Positions 35,589 through 45,128 of a stretch of 64,000 nucleotides of DNA are shown here, in pieces. Each line of letters starts with the position of its first letter. The first letter of the stretch is position 1. The position numbers and the translations under genes were made by a program. The stretch is taken from contig NZ_RJLM01000004.1 in NCBI RefSeq assembly GCF_004104355.1, positions 186,001 through 250,000 of the forward strand, written 5' to 3'. Below the pieces are notes generated by a model. The model was given only the letters and a program-made list of their open reading frames with translations. It did not search any database and was not told the DNA's origin. The DNA is from Photobacterium chitinilyticum. GTDB taxonomy: Bacteria > Pseudomonadota > Gammaproteobacteria > Enterobacterales > Vibrionaceae.

Positions 35589-36845
35589 TTAAGCGTTCTG
35601 TACTTTCTCTTCCGCAGCGTGGCTCGGATCTTTACTTACCATATCATTGATAATGACAGCGCAGGCAGCATCACCGGTGATATTCAGCGCAGTTCGGATC
35701 ATATCGAAAATACGGTCAAGGGCGAACAGCAGCGGCAGACCTTCAATCGGGATCCCTGCTGACAGCAGTACGGCTACAACAAGGAATGATGGTCCCGGAA
35801 CACCGGCCTGGCCAACCGCACCCAGGGTCGAGGTAACGATAATGGCTAGATATGCGCTCATTCCCAGATCAATATTGAACATCTGAGCGAAGAAGATAGC
35901 AACCAGACCATAGTAAATCGCGTTACCACTCATGTTGATGGTGGCACCCAGCGGCAGTACAAACGATGCTGTAGAGTTTTTAACACCTAGCTCTTCTTCA
36001 CAGGCCTCCATGGTAACTGGCAGTGTTGCCATGGAAGAGGCTGTTGATAGGGCAACTGCCTGTGGCTTTTTCATTACCGACAGGAACTTCACCGGCGATG
36101 TCTTGCTGAATACCTTGATCATCAGCGGGTAGAAGACGAAACCGTAAATCAGGATGGCACCGACGTAGACAAGAAATAGCTTGAATACGACCATCAGGGC
36201 GCTAAAGCCAAAGGTGCCAACGGCATCTGCCATCAGGCCGAAAACACCAAGTGGTGCAATTTTCATGACGACATTGATCATCCAAACCATGGCATCAACA
36301 ATTGCGTTTACACCATTGATGAGTGGATCTCGACGATCTTTTTCCAGCTTGGATAAAGCGATACCAAAGAAAAGGCAGAACACAAGAATTTGTAGAATAT
36401 TCGCTTCATTGAGTGACTGGAATACGTTAGTCGGGATCATCCCCAACACGGTGGCCCAGAAGGATGGCAGATCGCCTTTATCGGCATAGACGTTTGAGAA
36501 CAAGCCTTCAACACCTGTTAGGTCTACCCCCATTCCCGGTTGAAAGACTTCGCCCATGAATAGGGCAAGTGCAACAGCAACGGCTGATGTAAAGCCGAAG
36601 AAACCCAGAGTGGCAAAACCAACTTTACCTGCTGAGTGGCTGCTTCCAAGTCCGGCTGCACCTGAAATGATAGCGACTGCCACCAATGGGATAACAAGCA
36701 TTTTGATCAAGTGGATAAAAATGCTACCAAGCGGTGCAAACATGCTGGCTGAGTGCCCCATCATCGCGCCAACGAGTGTGCCCACACACATGGCAATGAC
36801 GACTTGGACGCCGATATTGCCTAATAATCCTTTTTCTTTTAACAC
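35589..36845 (-). CDS. Dicarboxylate/amino-acid:cation symporter (SDF/DAACS family)
   Basis: A 418-residue GltP/DctA-type sodium- or proton-coupled carrier with ~8 helices and two re-entrant hairpins. HP1 reads ASSMATLP (serine-rich motif). TM8 keeps the substrate-contact pattern DRIFDMIRTALN, including the arginine that in GltPh binds the side-chain carboxylate. The TM7 motif, usually NMDGT, reads NMSGN, so a cation-site aspartate is lost. The start is GTG, with AGAGGT 7 bases upstream. A dicarboxylate or acidic amino acid is likely; the exact substrate is unknown. Confidence 0.88.
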   Translation of the reverse strand: MLKEKGLLGNIGVQVVIAMCVGTLVGAMMGHSASMFAPLGSIFIHLIKMLVIPLVAVAIISGAAGLGSSHSAGKVGFATLGFFGFTSAVAVALALFMGEVFQPGMGVDLTGVEGLFSNVYADKGDLPSFWATVLGMIPTNVFQSLNEANILQILVFCLFFGIALSKLEKDRRDPLINGVNAIVDAMVWMINVVMKIAPLGVFGLMADAVGTFGFSALMVVFKLFLVYVGAILIYGFVFYPLMIKVFSKTSPVKFLSVMKKPQAVALSTASSMATLPVTMEACEEELGVKNSTASFVLPLGATINMSGNAIYYGLVAIFFAQMFNIDLGMSAYLAIIVTSTLGAVGQAGVPGPSFLVVAVLLSAGIPIEGLPLLFALDRIFDMIRTALNITGDAACAVIINDMVSKDPSHAAEEKVQNA

Positions 36846-37150
36846 CTTTGGTACCTCTGTTGTGTTTGTTAATTTTGATTAGGGTTAAGTGTTGTGATTG
36901 TTTTAAATGTTAACCCTTTATTTTGCGGTTGTGTTTTTACACACAATTTTTGTATTTATCAATCATTGTTTTCGATATTTTGCTTTGCTGTTATAGGGTG
37001 TAAATATGCCTGATGACAAAAGTGTTACCCTTAACAACTTGGCTACTGTAAGGCGGGTAGAGGCTAAGATCTTTGATCTAATACGGGTTTAGCTTTGTTT
37101 ATAGGGTGAATAATGGCCGAATATTGGCCATAAATCGTTGTGTTGGGGTG
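36846..37150. other. Intergenic region between the symporter and the trp terminator
   Basis: About 305 AT-rich bases holding the symporter promoter (minus strand). No gene, hairpin or recognised operator was seen. Confidence 0.4.
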
Positions 37151-37175
37151 AAAAAGCCGCAGAGGGTGCGGCTTT
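37151..37175 (-). terminator. Terminator of the trp operon
   Basis: On the minus strand AAAGCCGC pairs with GCGGCTTT around a 7-base loop, followed by a T-run; 30 bases after trpA. Confidence 0.88.
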
Positions 37176-37204
37176 GAAAGGTTATTGTTTTGTTGGTGTG
37201 ATTA

Positions 37205-38011
37205 TCACAAACGTGTTGCCGTTTTCATATTACTGATGAACTGGCCCATCTGGCGTAGCATTTCATCATTGTTCCCTAGGTTCTGCTCGATAACTTTCAC
37301 CACGGCAGAGCCTGATATTGCACCGGCGGCTCCGGCTTCAATGGCTTCTTTTACCTGGGCTGGTTCTGAAATCCCAAAGCCAAGCAATGCCGGTGGCGCG
37401 TTGTGTGTTTTGAGGCTTTCCAACAGGTGATTGATTGGCATCCCAGCCTTGGTTTCGGCTCCGGTAACGCCGGCACGCGATAGGAGGTAGGTATAGCCAC
37501 CGCTGTATTCTGAGACTGTTTTCAGTGTTGTTTCATCGGCGTTTGGTGGTGCGATGAAAATTGGGTGGATCCCATATTTTTCTGCGGCGGCACGGAACTC
37601 AGCTGATTCCTTGACAGGCACATCGGCAATCAATACTGAATCGACCCCAGCTTCTGCACATTTCTGGTAGAAGTTTTCGATACCTGCGCCAAATACAAGG
37701 TTGGCATACATCAACAGGCCAATTGGCAGCTCCGGGTATTTGGCTCGGATCTTACCCAGCAGCTCAAAGCAGATTGCCGGCGTCGTGCCGGACTCCAGTG
37801 CTCGAATGGTTGCCCCCTGGATTGTCGGGCCGTCTGCCAGTGGATCTGAGAACGGAATCCCCAGCTCTAGTGCATCGGCACCAGACGCCACCAAGGTGTC
37901 GATGATTTTCAACGATTGCTCGGGGTTGGGATCTCCGATAGTGACAAAAGGAACAAACGCGCCTTCGTTTTTTGCCGCCAGGCGGTCAAATTGTGCTTGA
38001 TAACGATCCAT
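37205..38011 (-). CDS. trpA: Tryptophan synthase alpha chain
   Basis: Cleaves indole-3-glycerol phosphate to indole and glyceraldehyde-3-phosphate; indole is channelled to TrpB. The 268-residue TIM barrel has [12 protein letters not shown], the catalytic Glu in [15 protein letters not shown] and Asp in [11 protein letters not shown], and phosphate-binding GFGISEP. Its ATG overlaps the trpB stop by one base (TAATG), so translation is coupled. Last gene of the operon. Confidence 0.98.
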   Translation of the reverse strand: MDRYQAQFDRLAAKNEGAFVPFVTIGDPNPEQSLKIIDTLVASGADALELGIPFSDPLADGPTIQGATIRALESGTTPAICFELLGKIRAKYPELPIGLLMYANLVFGAGIENFYQKCAEAGVDSVLIADVPVKESAEFRAAAEKYGIHPIFIAPPNADETTLKTVSEYSGGYTYLLSRAGVTGAETKAGMPINHLLESLKTHNAPPALLGFGISEPAQVKEAIEAGAAGAISGSAVVKVIEQNLGNNDEMLRQMGQFISNMKTATRL

Positions 38012-39201
38012 TACAGCGCTCCTTTTGCTTCTAGAATATCGTGTACAGTGAAAATGTCTTTATCGCCGCGACCGGATAGGTTAACGACCAGTATTTGTTC
38101 TTTCTCTGGTTCTTGTTCAATCATCTGAAGGGCGTAGGCCAGTGCGTGGGCAGACTCCAGTGCCGGAATAATTCCTTCGTTGCGTGCCAGTGACTGGAAT
38201 GCGTCCAGTGCCTCGTCGTCAGTAACGGAGCCGTAGACGGCGCGGCCAGTCGCGTTTAGGTGAGCATGCTGCGGGCCGACAGACGGGAAGTCCAGACCGG
38301 CAGAGACCGAATAGGATTCTTCGACCTGACCGTGTTCGTCCTGCATCAGCGGGGCTTTCATTCCGAAGAAAATACCCAGCTTGCCGTGTTTGAGCGGCGC
38401 GCCGTGCATATTGGTATCAAGACCCTTACCTGCCGGCTCGACACCAATAAGGCCCACTTCCTTATCCTCGATAAAATCGGCAAACATACCGATGGCGTTG
38501 GAGCCACCACCGACACAGGCGATGACGGCGTCAGGAAGGCGACCTTCTTTTTCCAGGATTTGTGCCTTGGTTTCTTCGCCAATAATATGCTGGAACTCAC
38601 GGACAATCGTCGGGAACGGATGAGGACCTGCCGCAGTTCCTAATAGGTAGTGGGCTTTATCATATGTTGCTGACCAGTCGCGCATCGCCTCGTTGCAGGC
38701 ATCTTTTAGGGTGGCGGATCCGGAGTGAACCGGAATCACTTCCGCACCCATCAGCTTCATTCGAAATACGTTCGGGCTCTGGCGTTCTACGTCCTTGGCA
38801 CCCATATAAACGCGGCACTTTAATCCGAGAAGGGCACAGGCCAGTGCTGTAGCAACACCGTGCTGGCCAGCACCTGTTTCGGCAATGATTTCACTTTTGC
38901 CCATTCGTTTAGCCAGCAGAGCCTGACCCAGCACCTGATTGGTTTTGTGTGCACCACCGTGTAGTAAGTCCTCACGCTTGAGGTAGAGTTTGGTTTTGGT
39001 GCCTTTGGTAAGGTTCTGGCATAGCGTCAATGCCGTCGGGCGGCCAGCATACTCTTTTAGCAGGGTAATAAATTCTTTTTGAAAGCCAGGGTCTTGCTGG
39101 GCTTCGATAAAAGCAGCTTCCAGCTGGTCAAGTGCGGGTACCAAAATCTGGGGTACGTATTGTCCACCGAATTCACCGAAGTAGGCGTCTAGTTTGCTCA
39201 T
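38011..39201 (-). CDS. trpB: Tryptophan synthase beta chain
   Basis: PLP enzyme condensing indole with serine to tryptophan. The 396-residue protein contains the PLP-lysine motif [31 protein letters not shown], and the phosphate-binding [13 protein letters not shown]. Length matches the family. AAGGA precedes ATG with long spacing; the 3' end overlaps trpA by one base. Confidence 0.98.
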   Translation of the reverse strand: MSKLDAYFGEFGGQYVPQILVPALDQLEAAFIEAQQDPGFQKEFITLLKEYAGRPTALTLCQNLTKGTKTKLYLKREDLLHGGAHKTNQVLGQALLAKRMGKSEIIAETGAGQHGVATALACALLGLKCRVYMGAKDVERQSPNVFRMKLMGAEVIPVHSGSATLKDACNEAMRDWSATYDKAHYLLGTAAGPHPFPTIVREFQHIIGEETKAQILEKEGRLPDAVIACVGGGSNAIGMFADFIEDKEVGLIGVEPAGKGLDTNMHGAPLKHGKLGIFFGMKAPLMQDEHGQVEESYSVSAGLDFPSVGPQHAHLNATGRAVYGSVTDDEALDAFQSLARNEGIIPALESAHALAYALQMIEQEPEKEQILVVNLSGRGDKDIFTVHDILEAKGAL

Positions 39202-39215
39202 AATTTTTCTAATCC

Positions 39216-40586
39216 TTAATACTTTCTGATTGCGGCAAAGGCCGCATTCAATTTTGTTTGATCTTTTTTGCCCGGGGTGCTTTCAACACCGGAGTTTAAA
39301 TCCAGTCCTTTGCAGCCTAGTTTGGCTGCCTCGCAGGCATTCTCGGGGGTCAGGCCACCAGCCAGCATGATGTTTTGCTTGTCGGTATCACTGAGCAGGC
39401 TCCAGTCAAAAGCAATACCTGTTCCCCCTGACTGTTGGCCGACTTTACTGTCGAGAAGGTGCTTGTCGACTGGCCATCGGGCGAAGTCCGGGACAGTTGT
39501 CGTGATCCCATGTGCCTTCCAAATCTCGCAGTCTTTAGGAAGGTGAGCCTTGAGACCCTGTATATAGTCCGGTGTTTCTTCGCCGTGCAGCTGAACTGCC
39601 GACAGTGACAGGGCTTTAGCGGCCTTGCCGACTGCATCGGGATCGGCGTTGCGAAATACACCGACATATTTTAGCGGTGCACCGCTCATTACCATTCGCG
39701 CCTGCTCGATATCGACCTGTCGCGGTGAAGTGGAAACAAAGATGAGTCCGCCGTATACCGCACCGCTTTGATAGGCGGCGTTGGCATCATCGGCCCGGGT
39801 TAGGCCGCATACCTTGTTCTCTCCAAGCAGGACACGACGTACAGCCAATTCCAGGTTGTCCTCGGCCATCAGCGAGCTGCCGATCAAAAAGCCGTTGGCA
39901 TAGGCGGTAAGCTCACGGATTTGCTGGTGGTTGTAGATCCCCGACTCTGAAATCACAATGGTGTCTTGCGGCAGACGCGGAGCCAGTTCTTTGGTGCGGT
40001 TGAGGTCTATGCTTAAATCGCGCAGGTTGCGGTTATTGATCCCGACCACCTTGGCCTTCAGTGCGATGGCACGATCCAGCTCCTGCTCGTTGCTGACCTC
40101 GGTTAGAATACCGAGATTCAGCTTTTCGGCGACGGCGGCAAGCTCACGGTATTCGTTGTCACCGAGGACCGATAGCATCAATAAAATGGCATCGGCACTG
40201 TAATGGCGCGCCAGATACACCTGGTAGATGTCGATCATGAAGTCTTTGCACAATACCGGCTGTTTGACCTGATTGCGTACCAGAGGCAGAAAATCAAAAT
40301 TGCCCTGGAAGTATTTCTCGTCTGTCAGTACCGAGATCGCACTGGCATGGCCATTGTAGACCTTGGCAATATGATCAAGGTTGAAGTCTTGGCGGATCAG
40401 GCCTTTTGATGGCGAGGCTTTTTTACACTCAAGGATGAAAGCCGTCTGATCACCAGAAAGCGCATCATAAAAGCTACGGTCACTCGGGATCAGCCCGTCA
40501 ATGAACTCGTCAAGGGGCTGCTTCTGCTTGCGCGCTTCAACCCACAGGCGCTTATCAGCCACAATTTTCGCTAATACTGTTTCCAT
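39216..40586 (-). CDS. trpCF: Bifunctional indole-3-glycerol-phosphate synthase / phosphoribosylanthranilate isomerase
   Basis: A fused TrpC-TrpF protein of 456 residues catalysing two successive steps. The TrpC barrel (about 1-255) contains [16 protein letters not shown] and VISESGIYN. The TrpF barrel (about 256-454) begins at [19 protein letters not shown] and ends with the phosphate-binding [16 protein letters not shown]. This fusion is typical of enterobacteria and vibrios. Separated from trpD by only 2 bases. Confidence 0.98.
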   Translation of the reverse strand: METVLAKIVADKRLWVEARKQKQPLDEFIDGLIPSDRSFYDALSGDQTAFILECKKASPSKGLIRQDFNLDHIAKVYNGHASAISVLTDEKYFQGNFDFLPLVRNQVKQPVLCKDFMIDIYQVYLARHYSADAILLMLSVLGDNEYRELAAVAEKLNLGILTEVSNEQELDRAIALKAKVVGINNRNLRDLSIDLNRTKELAPRLPQDTIVISESGIYNHQQIRELTAYANGFLIGSSLMAEDNLELAVRRVLLGENKVCGLTRADDANAAYQSGAVYGGLIFVSTSPRQVDIEQARMVMSGAPLKYVGVFRNADPDAVGKAAKALSLSAVQLHGEETPDYIQGLKAHLPKDCEIWKAHGITTTVPDFARWPVDKHLLDSKVGQQSGGTGIAFDWSLLSDTDKQNIMLAGGLTPENACEAAKLGCKGLDLNSGVESTPGKKDQTKLNAAFAAIRKY

Positions 40587-40588
40587 GG

Positions 40589-41599
40589 TTAACCTCGTGC
40601 TGCCAGTTTTTCAACCAGCTCAAATGCTTTGCCAGACTGCATGACGTCAATGGCTTGTTGAGTGTTGGCCTTCAAGTCTTCGTTACCGAACAGACGCAGT
40701 AGCATGGCAACGTTGACAGCGACTGCACCTTGTTGGGCCTCGGTACCTTTACCGGTCAGGATATTGGTAATAATGGCTCGGTTTTCTTCCGGCTCGCCGC
40801 CCTTGATTGCTTCAAGCGGGTAGGTTTTCAGACCAAAGTCAGCCGGGGTAAGGGTATATTCTTTGATCTCGCCATTGATGATTTCAGCAACGGTGGTCTC
40901 ACCGTGGATGGCCACTTCATCCAGACCGCTACCGTGAACTACGGCTGCGCGTTTCATGCCCATAGTCGCGATGGTCTCGGCAATTGGCCGTACCAACGCC
41001 TTGTCATAAATGCCCATTAGCTCGATATTCGGCCGAGCCGGGTTAATCAACGGCCCAAGGACATTGAAGATTGTTCGGGTTTTTAATGTCTGGCGAACTG
41101 GCATCGCATGGCGGACACCGCCGTGGTATTCCGGTGCAAACAAGAAGCAAACTCCCAGTTCGTCTAGTGCGCCACGGGCATTGTCGGCTGTCATCGCCAG
41201 ATTGATGCCAAATTTGTCGAGCAGGTCGGATGAGCCCGACTTGCTTGAAACACCGCGGTTGCCGTGCTTGGCGACTTTTACGCCACAGGCTGCGGCAACA
41301 AAAGCGGCCGTGGTCGAGATATTGATCGTATTGGCACCGTCACCACCGGTTCCGACGATATCGGCAAAATCATAGTCCGGACTCGGGAACGGCTTGGCAT
41401 TAGCCAGCAAGGCACTGGCGGCGCCAGCGATTTCAGCCGGGGTTTCCCCTTTGATTTTCAGTGCTGTCAGTACTGCCGATAGCAGAATAGGATCGACCTC
41501 GCCTTTGATGATGGCATCAAACAGCGTCTGGCTCTCTTCTTGGCTCAGGGCCTGCTGGTCATATAATTTGTTGGCAATAGTATAAATGTTTGCGTCCAT
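40589..41599 (-). CDS. trpD: Anthranilate phosphoribosyltransferase
   Basis: Transfers phosphoribosyl from PRPP to anthranilate. The 336-residue protein has the PRPP-binding [17 protein letters not shown], the conserved [17 protein letters not shown], and [18 protein letters not shown]. It is a free-standing TrpD, not fused to the glutaminase as in E. coli. Confidence 0.98.
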   Translation of the reverse strand: MDANIYTIANKLYDQQALSQEESQTLFDAIIKGEVDPILLSAVLTALKIKGETPAEIAGAASALLANAKPFPSPDYDFADIVGTGGDGANTINISTTAAFVAAACGVKVAKHGNRGVSSKSGSSDLLDKFGINLAMTADNARGALDELGVCFLFAPEYHGGVRHAMPVRQTLKTRTIFNVLGPLINPARPNIELMGIYDKALVRPIAETIATMGMKRAAVVHGSGLDEVAIHGETTVAEIINGEIKEYTLTPADFGLKTYPLEAIKGGEPEENRAIITNILTGKGTEAQQGAVAVNVAMLLRLFGNEDLKANTQQAIDVMQSGKAFELVEKLAARG

Positions 41600-41612
41600 G
41601 GTCTCTTTCTCC

Positions 41613-42230
41613 CTAAACCTTTGCGCGCTCGTTCTGGCTGTTCGGTTTTGACATTACCCAGTTCAGTGTATTGGTGAGCAGTTGAGCCCCTTGTGTAGTT
41701 AGAATCGACTCAGGGTGGAACTGGTAGCCGCACACGCGATCTTGGTCGTTGGTTACTGCCATCACTAAGCCATCGACATCGGCGACAGTTGTCAGGCTGT
41801 CAGGCACTTCCGTCGCGACCAAAGAGTGGTAGCGGGCAATGGAAAGCGGACTTGGCAACTCGCCAAATACAGTATGGGCACTGTGGCTCATCATGGCTGA
41901 TTTACCATGGACAATATCACCGGCACCTTCAACCTTGCCGCCATAGGCTTCGACAATGGCCTGGTGGCCGAGACAGATACCAATCATCGGTACTTTGCCG
42001 CGAACCCGCTTGATAAGCTCAGGCATGCAGCCTGCATCTGCTGGTGCGCCGGGACCGGGAGATAGCACCAGTACCGGATTGTTTTTCTCTGCCAGAGCCT
42101 GTTCCATCTGATCGGCGCTCAGGCTATTACGGTAAATGGTGACTGGGTAACCCAGCGAACGGAACTGATCGACCAAGTTGTAGGTAAAGGAGTCAAAATT
42201 ATCTAGCAATACGATTTCTGCACTTGTCAT
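41613..42230 (-). CDS. trpG: Anthranilate synthase component II (glutamine amidotransferase)
   Basis: Class I glutaminase providing ammonia to TrpE. The 205-residue protein has the oxyanion motif [12 protein letters not shown], the nucleophile in GICLGHQAI, and the His-Glu pair in YQFHPESI. It is separate from trpD, as in vibrios, and sits 11 bases after trpE. Confidence 0.98.
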   Translation of the reverse strand: MTSAEIVLLDNFDSFTYNLVDQFRSLGYPVTIYRNSLSADQMEQALAEKNNPVLVLSPGPGAPADAGCMPELIKRVRGKVPMIGICLGHQAIVEAYGGKVEGAGDIVHGKSAMMSHSAHTVFGELPSPLSIARYHSLVATEVPDSLTTVADVDGLVMAVTNDQDRVCGYQFHPESILTTQGAQLLTNTLNWVMSKPNSQNERAKV

Positions 42231-42241
42231 GTTTTTGCTCC

Positions 42242-43822
42242 TTATGCTGACCGGGTTGGGGCACTGTGTGCCTTGCGAATGGCAGCGATGACCGCCTGTG
42301 CCTTACCACGGGTTTCATCCGCTTCGGCCTGTGGCACCGAGTCATAAACCACGCCGGCACCGGCTTGCACACTGGCAATACCATCCTCGACATAGGCTGA
42401 GCGGATTACAATACAAGTATCCATATCGCCATGGCCTGTCAGGTAGCCAACCGCGCCACCGTAGCTGCCTCGACGGCGTTGCTCGACGTCACGGATCAGC
42501 TGCATGGCACGAATTTTAGGAGCCCCGGTGAGTGTCCCCATATTCATGCAGGCCTGGTAGGCATGCAGGGCATCGAGGTCGCCACGTAGCTGACCGACAA
42601 CGCGGGAGACAAGGTGCATGACATGGCTGTAGCGGTCTACCTGAAGTAAATCGGCGACATAGCGGCTGCCGGGCTCGCTGATCCGAGCAACATCATTACG
42701 GGCCAGATCGACCAGCATCATGTGCTCGGCGTTCTCTTTCATGTCACTGCGCAGTTCAAGCTCAATACGGCCATCGAGATCCAGGTTGATAGAACCGTCA
42801 GGGTTTTTGCCGCGGTGACGGGTTCCGGCAATAGGGTAAATTTCCACCTGATTGCTTTCGGTGCAATATTTCAGCGCGCTCTCCGGAGAGGCACCAAACA
42901 GAGTGAAGTCAGCATCTTGCAGATAGAACATGTAAGGGCTTGGGTTACCAATTTTCAGTTCTTTATAGGCAACCAGCGGTGACGGGCATGGCAACGTGAA
43001 CTGGCGGGACGGAACCACCTGGAAGACATCACCGTTAATAACATGCTGTTTTAGGTCGAGTACGGTTTGGCAAAATGCCTCATCGCTAATGCTTGCAACA
43101 GGCTCGCACTGTTCAAGAAACTCGGCACCGGGGAGCGGCTTCGGCTCCAGACAGGCTTCCTTGATATGTTGCAGCCGACGGCTCAGCTCAAAATAACTAG
43201 AAGTATACTCATCCCCGCCAAACAGCGTTGCCTGCAACTTGCCCCGACGACGCTGGTGGTCGATAACCAGCAAGGTTTCGGCAATATAGAATAGGTAGTC
43301 CGGACACTTGTTGTCCTCGGTGACGTCCGGCAGCGGTTCGAAACCGGCGACGACATCATAGGCAAACAGGCCGCCCAGAAACAGGGCTTCACGCGGGTGG
43401 CCCGAGGTATCAAAGGCATGCTGGATCATTCGCAGTGCATCAAACGATGAGGTCTGACGCAGGCGGCTGTCTTCATCCAGTGCGCGCTCGGCACTCGGGA
43501 AATCGAGGATCAGGCAGTGGCTTTCACGCTGACTCTGAATATCAGCAGCCAGTGCCTGCTCAATGGTCTGCAGGACATTGAGTCCGTTGTCTGTTAATGC
43601 TTCAAGCCGGACTTGCTTGCCGCGGCATACAATACGTACCGCAGCGTCAACAAGCATCAGGCTTTTCAAATCCTGCTTGGAGTCGATTTCGGCCGACTCC
43701 AGCAATAAATTATGTGGACGGTCGCCACAGACGGAGTAATACAACTCCGTCGGATCCGCCACATAGGGTACGCCGAGGCTAAGTAGCTCTAGCTCGCCGG
43801 TACCTAGAGGGGTCGTATTCAC
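42242..43822 (-). CDS. trpE: Anthranilate synthase component I
   Basis: Makes anthranilate from chorismate and ammonia. The 526-residue protein keeps the tryptophan feedback site near the N-terminus (LLLESAEI followed by a downstream Ser), the chorismate-binding PIAGTRHRGK, and TGAPKIRAMQLI and GAGVVYDS in the catalytic C-terminal half. The start is GTG, within GTGA shared with the stop of the upstream DAHP synthase gene (4-base overlap), with AGGGAG upstream. So DAHP synthase and TrpE are translationally coupled. Confidence 0.98.
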   Translation of the reverse strand: MNTTPLGTGELELLSLGVPYVADPTELYYSVCGDRPHNLLLESAEIDSKQDLKSLMLVDAAVRIVCRGKQVRLEALTDNGLNVLQTIEQALAADIQSQRESHCLILDFPSAERALDEDSRLRQTSSFDALRMIQHAFDTSGHPREALFLGGLFAYDVVAGFEPLPDVTEDNKCPDYLFYIAETLLVIDHQRRRGKLQATLFGGDEYTSSYFELSRRLQHIKEACLEPKPLPGAEFLEQCEPVASISDEAFCQTVLDLKQHVINGDVFQVVPSRQFTLPCPSPLVAYKELKIGNPSPYMFYLQDADFTLFGASPESALKYCTESNQVEIYPIAGTRHRGKNPDGSINLDLDGRIELELRSDMKENAEHMMLVDLARNDVARISEPGSRYVADLLQVDRYSHVMHLVSRVVGQLRGDLDALHAYQACMNMGTLTGAPKIRAMQLIRDVEQRRRGSYGGAVGYLTGHGDMDTCIVIRSAYVEDGIASVQAGAGVVYDSVPQAEADETRGKAQAVIAAIRKAHSAPTRSA

Positions 43823-44832
43823 AGCGTTCTCCCTGCCGCTTCTACAAACGGTTTCAACTCTTGCATTAACTGTTCAAACATTGGACCTGTCAGCGCCTGG
43901 TGGCCGTCGGATAAGGCCTCACACGGATTTAAGTGTGATTCGACAATAATGCCATCAGCGCCAACAGCGGCTGCTGCCCGGGAAAGCGGGATCACCAGCT
44001 CGCGAACACCAGTACCATGGCTAGGGTCCACCACCACAGGCAGGTGGGTACGTTGCTTCAGGTAGGCGACGGCATTGAGGTCCAACGTATTCCTTGTCGC
44101 TGTTTCATAGGTGCGGATGCCACGCTCACACAGAATAATGTTCGGATTTCCTGCGTCATAGATGTATTCCGCTGCTAATAACAGCTCTTCGATAGTGGCG
44201 GAAAGTCCGCGTTTGAGCAAGACCGGTTTTTTACTTTCACCCACAGCTTTTAACAACGCGTAGTTTTGCATATTGCGGGCACCAATCTGTAGGCAGTCAA
44301 CATATTCACACATTGAATCAACCTGACCGACTTCCATGACTTCTGATACTGTCGGAAGACCAAGTTGCTGATTGGCCTTGTGAAGTAGTTTCAACCCTTC
44401 TATTCCCATGCCCTGAAAATCATACGGACTGGTGCGGGGCTTGTAGGCTCCGCCGCGAAGGGCGACAGCACCATGCTTTTTCACAACCTCGGCGACGGCC
44501 ATTAGCTGCTCTTCAGATTCAACCGAGCAAGGGCCTGCAATGACAGCAAATTTGTCGCCGCCGACTGCGGCATTACCGAAACGAACAACGGTGTCGTGTG
44601 CCTGCACCTCGCGGTTGACCATTTTGTACTTGGTTAGGATAGGTTTAACATTTTCGACATATGGATAGGCATCAAGGTGTAGCTGCTGCAGTACGCGCTC
44701 GTCTCCCAATGCTCCCAATACGATGCGCTCGACGCCCGGCATGTAGAGTGGTTTCAGGCCGGCATTATCGATACGGCTCAGGATCTCTTTGGCTTGTTCT
44801 TCGGTTGCATTGGGTTTTAGTACAATAATCAT
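43819..44832 (-). CDS. aroF: DAHP synthase, type I-beta, first gene of the trp operon
   Basis: 3-Deoxy-D-arabino-heptulosonate-7-phosphate synthase, the first step of the shikimate pathway. The 337-residue protein has an N-terminal ferredoxin-like regulatory domain (about 1-68), as in Thermotoga DAHPS, and a catalytic barrel (about 80-330). Metal ligands are all visible: C102 in IAGPCSVES, His in VDPSHGTG, Glu in GIIVESH, Asp in EALSDG. It also has RGGAYKPRTSPYDF. It is not closely related to the alpha-type AroF/G/H of E. coli, despite the symbol. It follows the trp leader and attenuator and overlaps trpE by 4 bases, so TrpR and attenuation should control it. Confidence 0.96.
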   Translation of the reverse strand: MIIVLKPNATEEQAKEILSRIDNAGLKPLYMPGVERIVLGALGDERVLQQLHLDAYPYVENVKPILTKYKMVNREVQAHDTVVRFGNAAVGGDKFAVIAGPCSVESEEQLMAVAEVVKKHGAVALRGGAYKPRTSPYDFQGMGIEGLKLLHKANQQLGLPTVSEVMEVGQVDSMCEYVDCLQIGARNMQNYALLKAVGESKKPVLLKRGLSATIEELLLAAEYIYDAGNPNIILCERGIRTYETATRNTLDLNAVAYLKQRTHLPVVVDPSHGTGVRELVIPLSRAAAAVGADGIIVESHLNPCEALSDGHQALTGPMFEQLMQELKPFVEAAGRTL

Positions 44833-44919
44833 TTCGCTATCTCTTTAATTTGTAACGCGCTTGCAAACTATCGGTAGAGGCGCATCATGCTGAGTGTCGT
44901 ATTCGTCAATTTGGGGTAC

Positions 44920-44943
44920 AAAAAAGCCCGCAGTAAGCGGGCT
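44920..44943 (-). terminator. trp attenuator (transcription terminator in the leader)
   Basis: On the minus strand AGCCCGC pairs with GCGGGCT around TTACT, followed by six T. Upstream, CGGGTGGTGTG (overlapping the end of trpL) can instead pair with CACAAGCCCG, giving the antiterminator. It lies 87 bases before aroF. Confidence 0.9.
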
Positions 44944-44973
44944 TGTGTCTGTTTGGCCTTAAGGCACAGCAAA

Positions 44974-45048
44974 TCACACCACCCGTAGAGAGAAGTGCCA
45001 CCACCAAGAAAAGAAAGCGCGGAGCTGATGATTAATTTGCTGTAACAT
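44974..45048 (-). CDS. trpL: trp operon leader peptide
   Basis: A 24-residue leader peptide, too short for ordinary ORF calling, with three consecutive tryptophan codons (residues 15-17). AGGAT lies 6 bases before ATG. When charged tRNA-Trp is scarce the ribosome stalls at the Trp codons, the antiterminator forms and aroF-trp is transcribed. The position between the TrpR-controlled promoter and the attenuator is classical. Confidence 0.95.
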   Translation of the reverse strand: MLQQINHQLRAFFSWWWHFSLRVV

Positions 45049-45081
45049 GTAAATATCCTGTAATTCTATTACTGGGTAACT

Positions 45082-45117
45082 GCGTACTAGTAAACTAGTT
45101 CATGAAAATAAAGTCAA
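45082..45117 (-). promoter_or_regulatory. trp promoter with overlapping TrpR operator
   Basis: On the minus strand TTGACT (45112-45117), a 17-base spacer and TTTACT (45089-45094). The spacer and -10 are covered by the palindrome ACTAGTTTACTAGT (45086-45099) followed by ACGC, nearly identical in sequence and placement to the E. coli trp operator. TrpR with tryptophan should block RNA polymerase. The divergent rnm gene starts 12 bases from the -35, so its promoter probably overlaps the operator too. Confidence 0.92.
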
Positions 45118-45128
45118 GAAAATAAATT

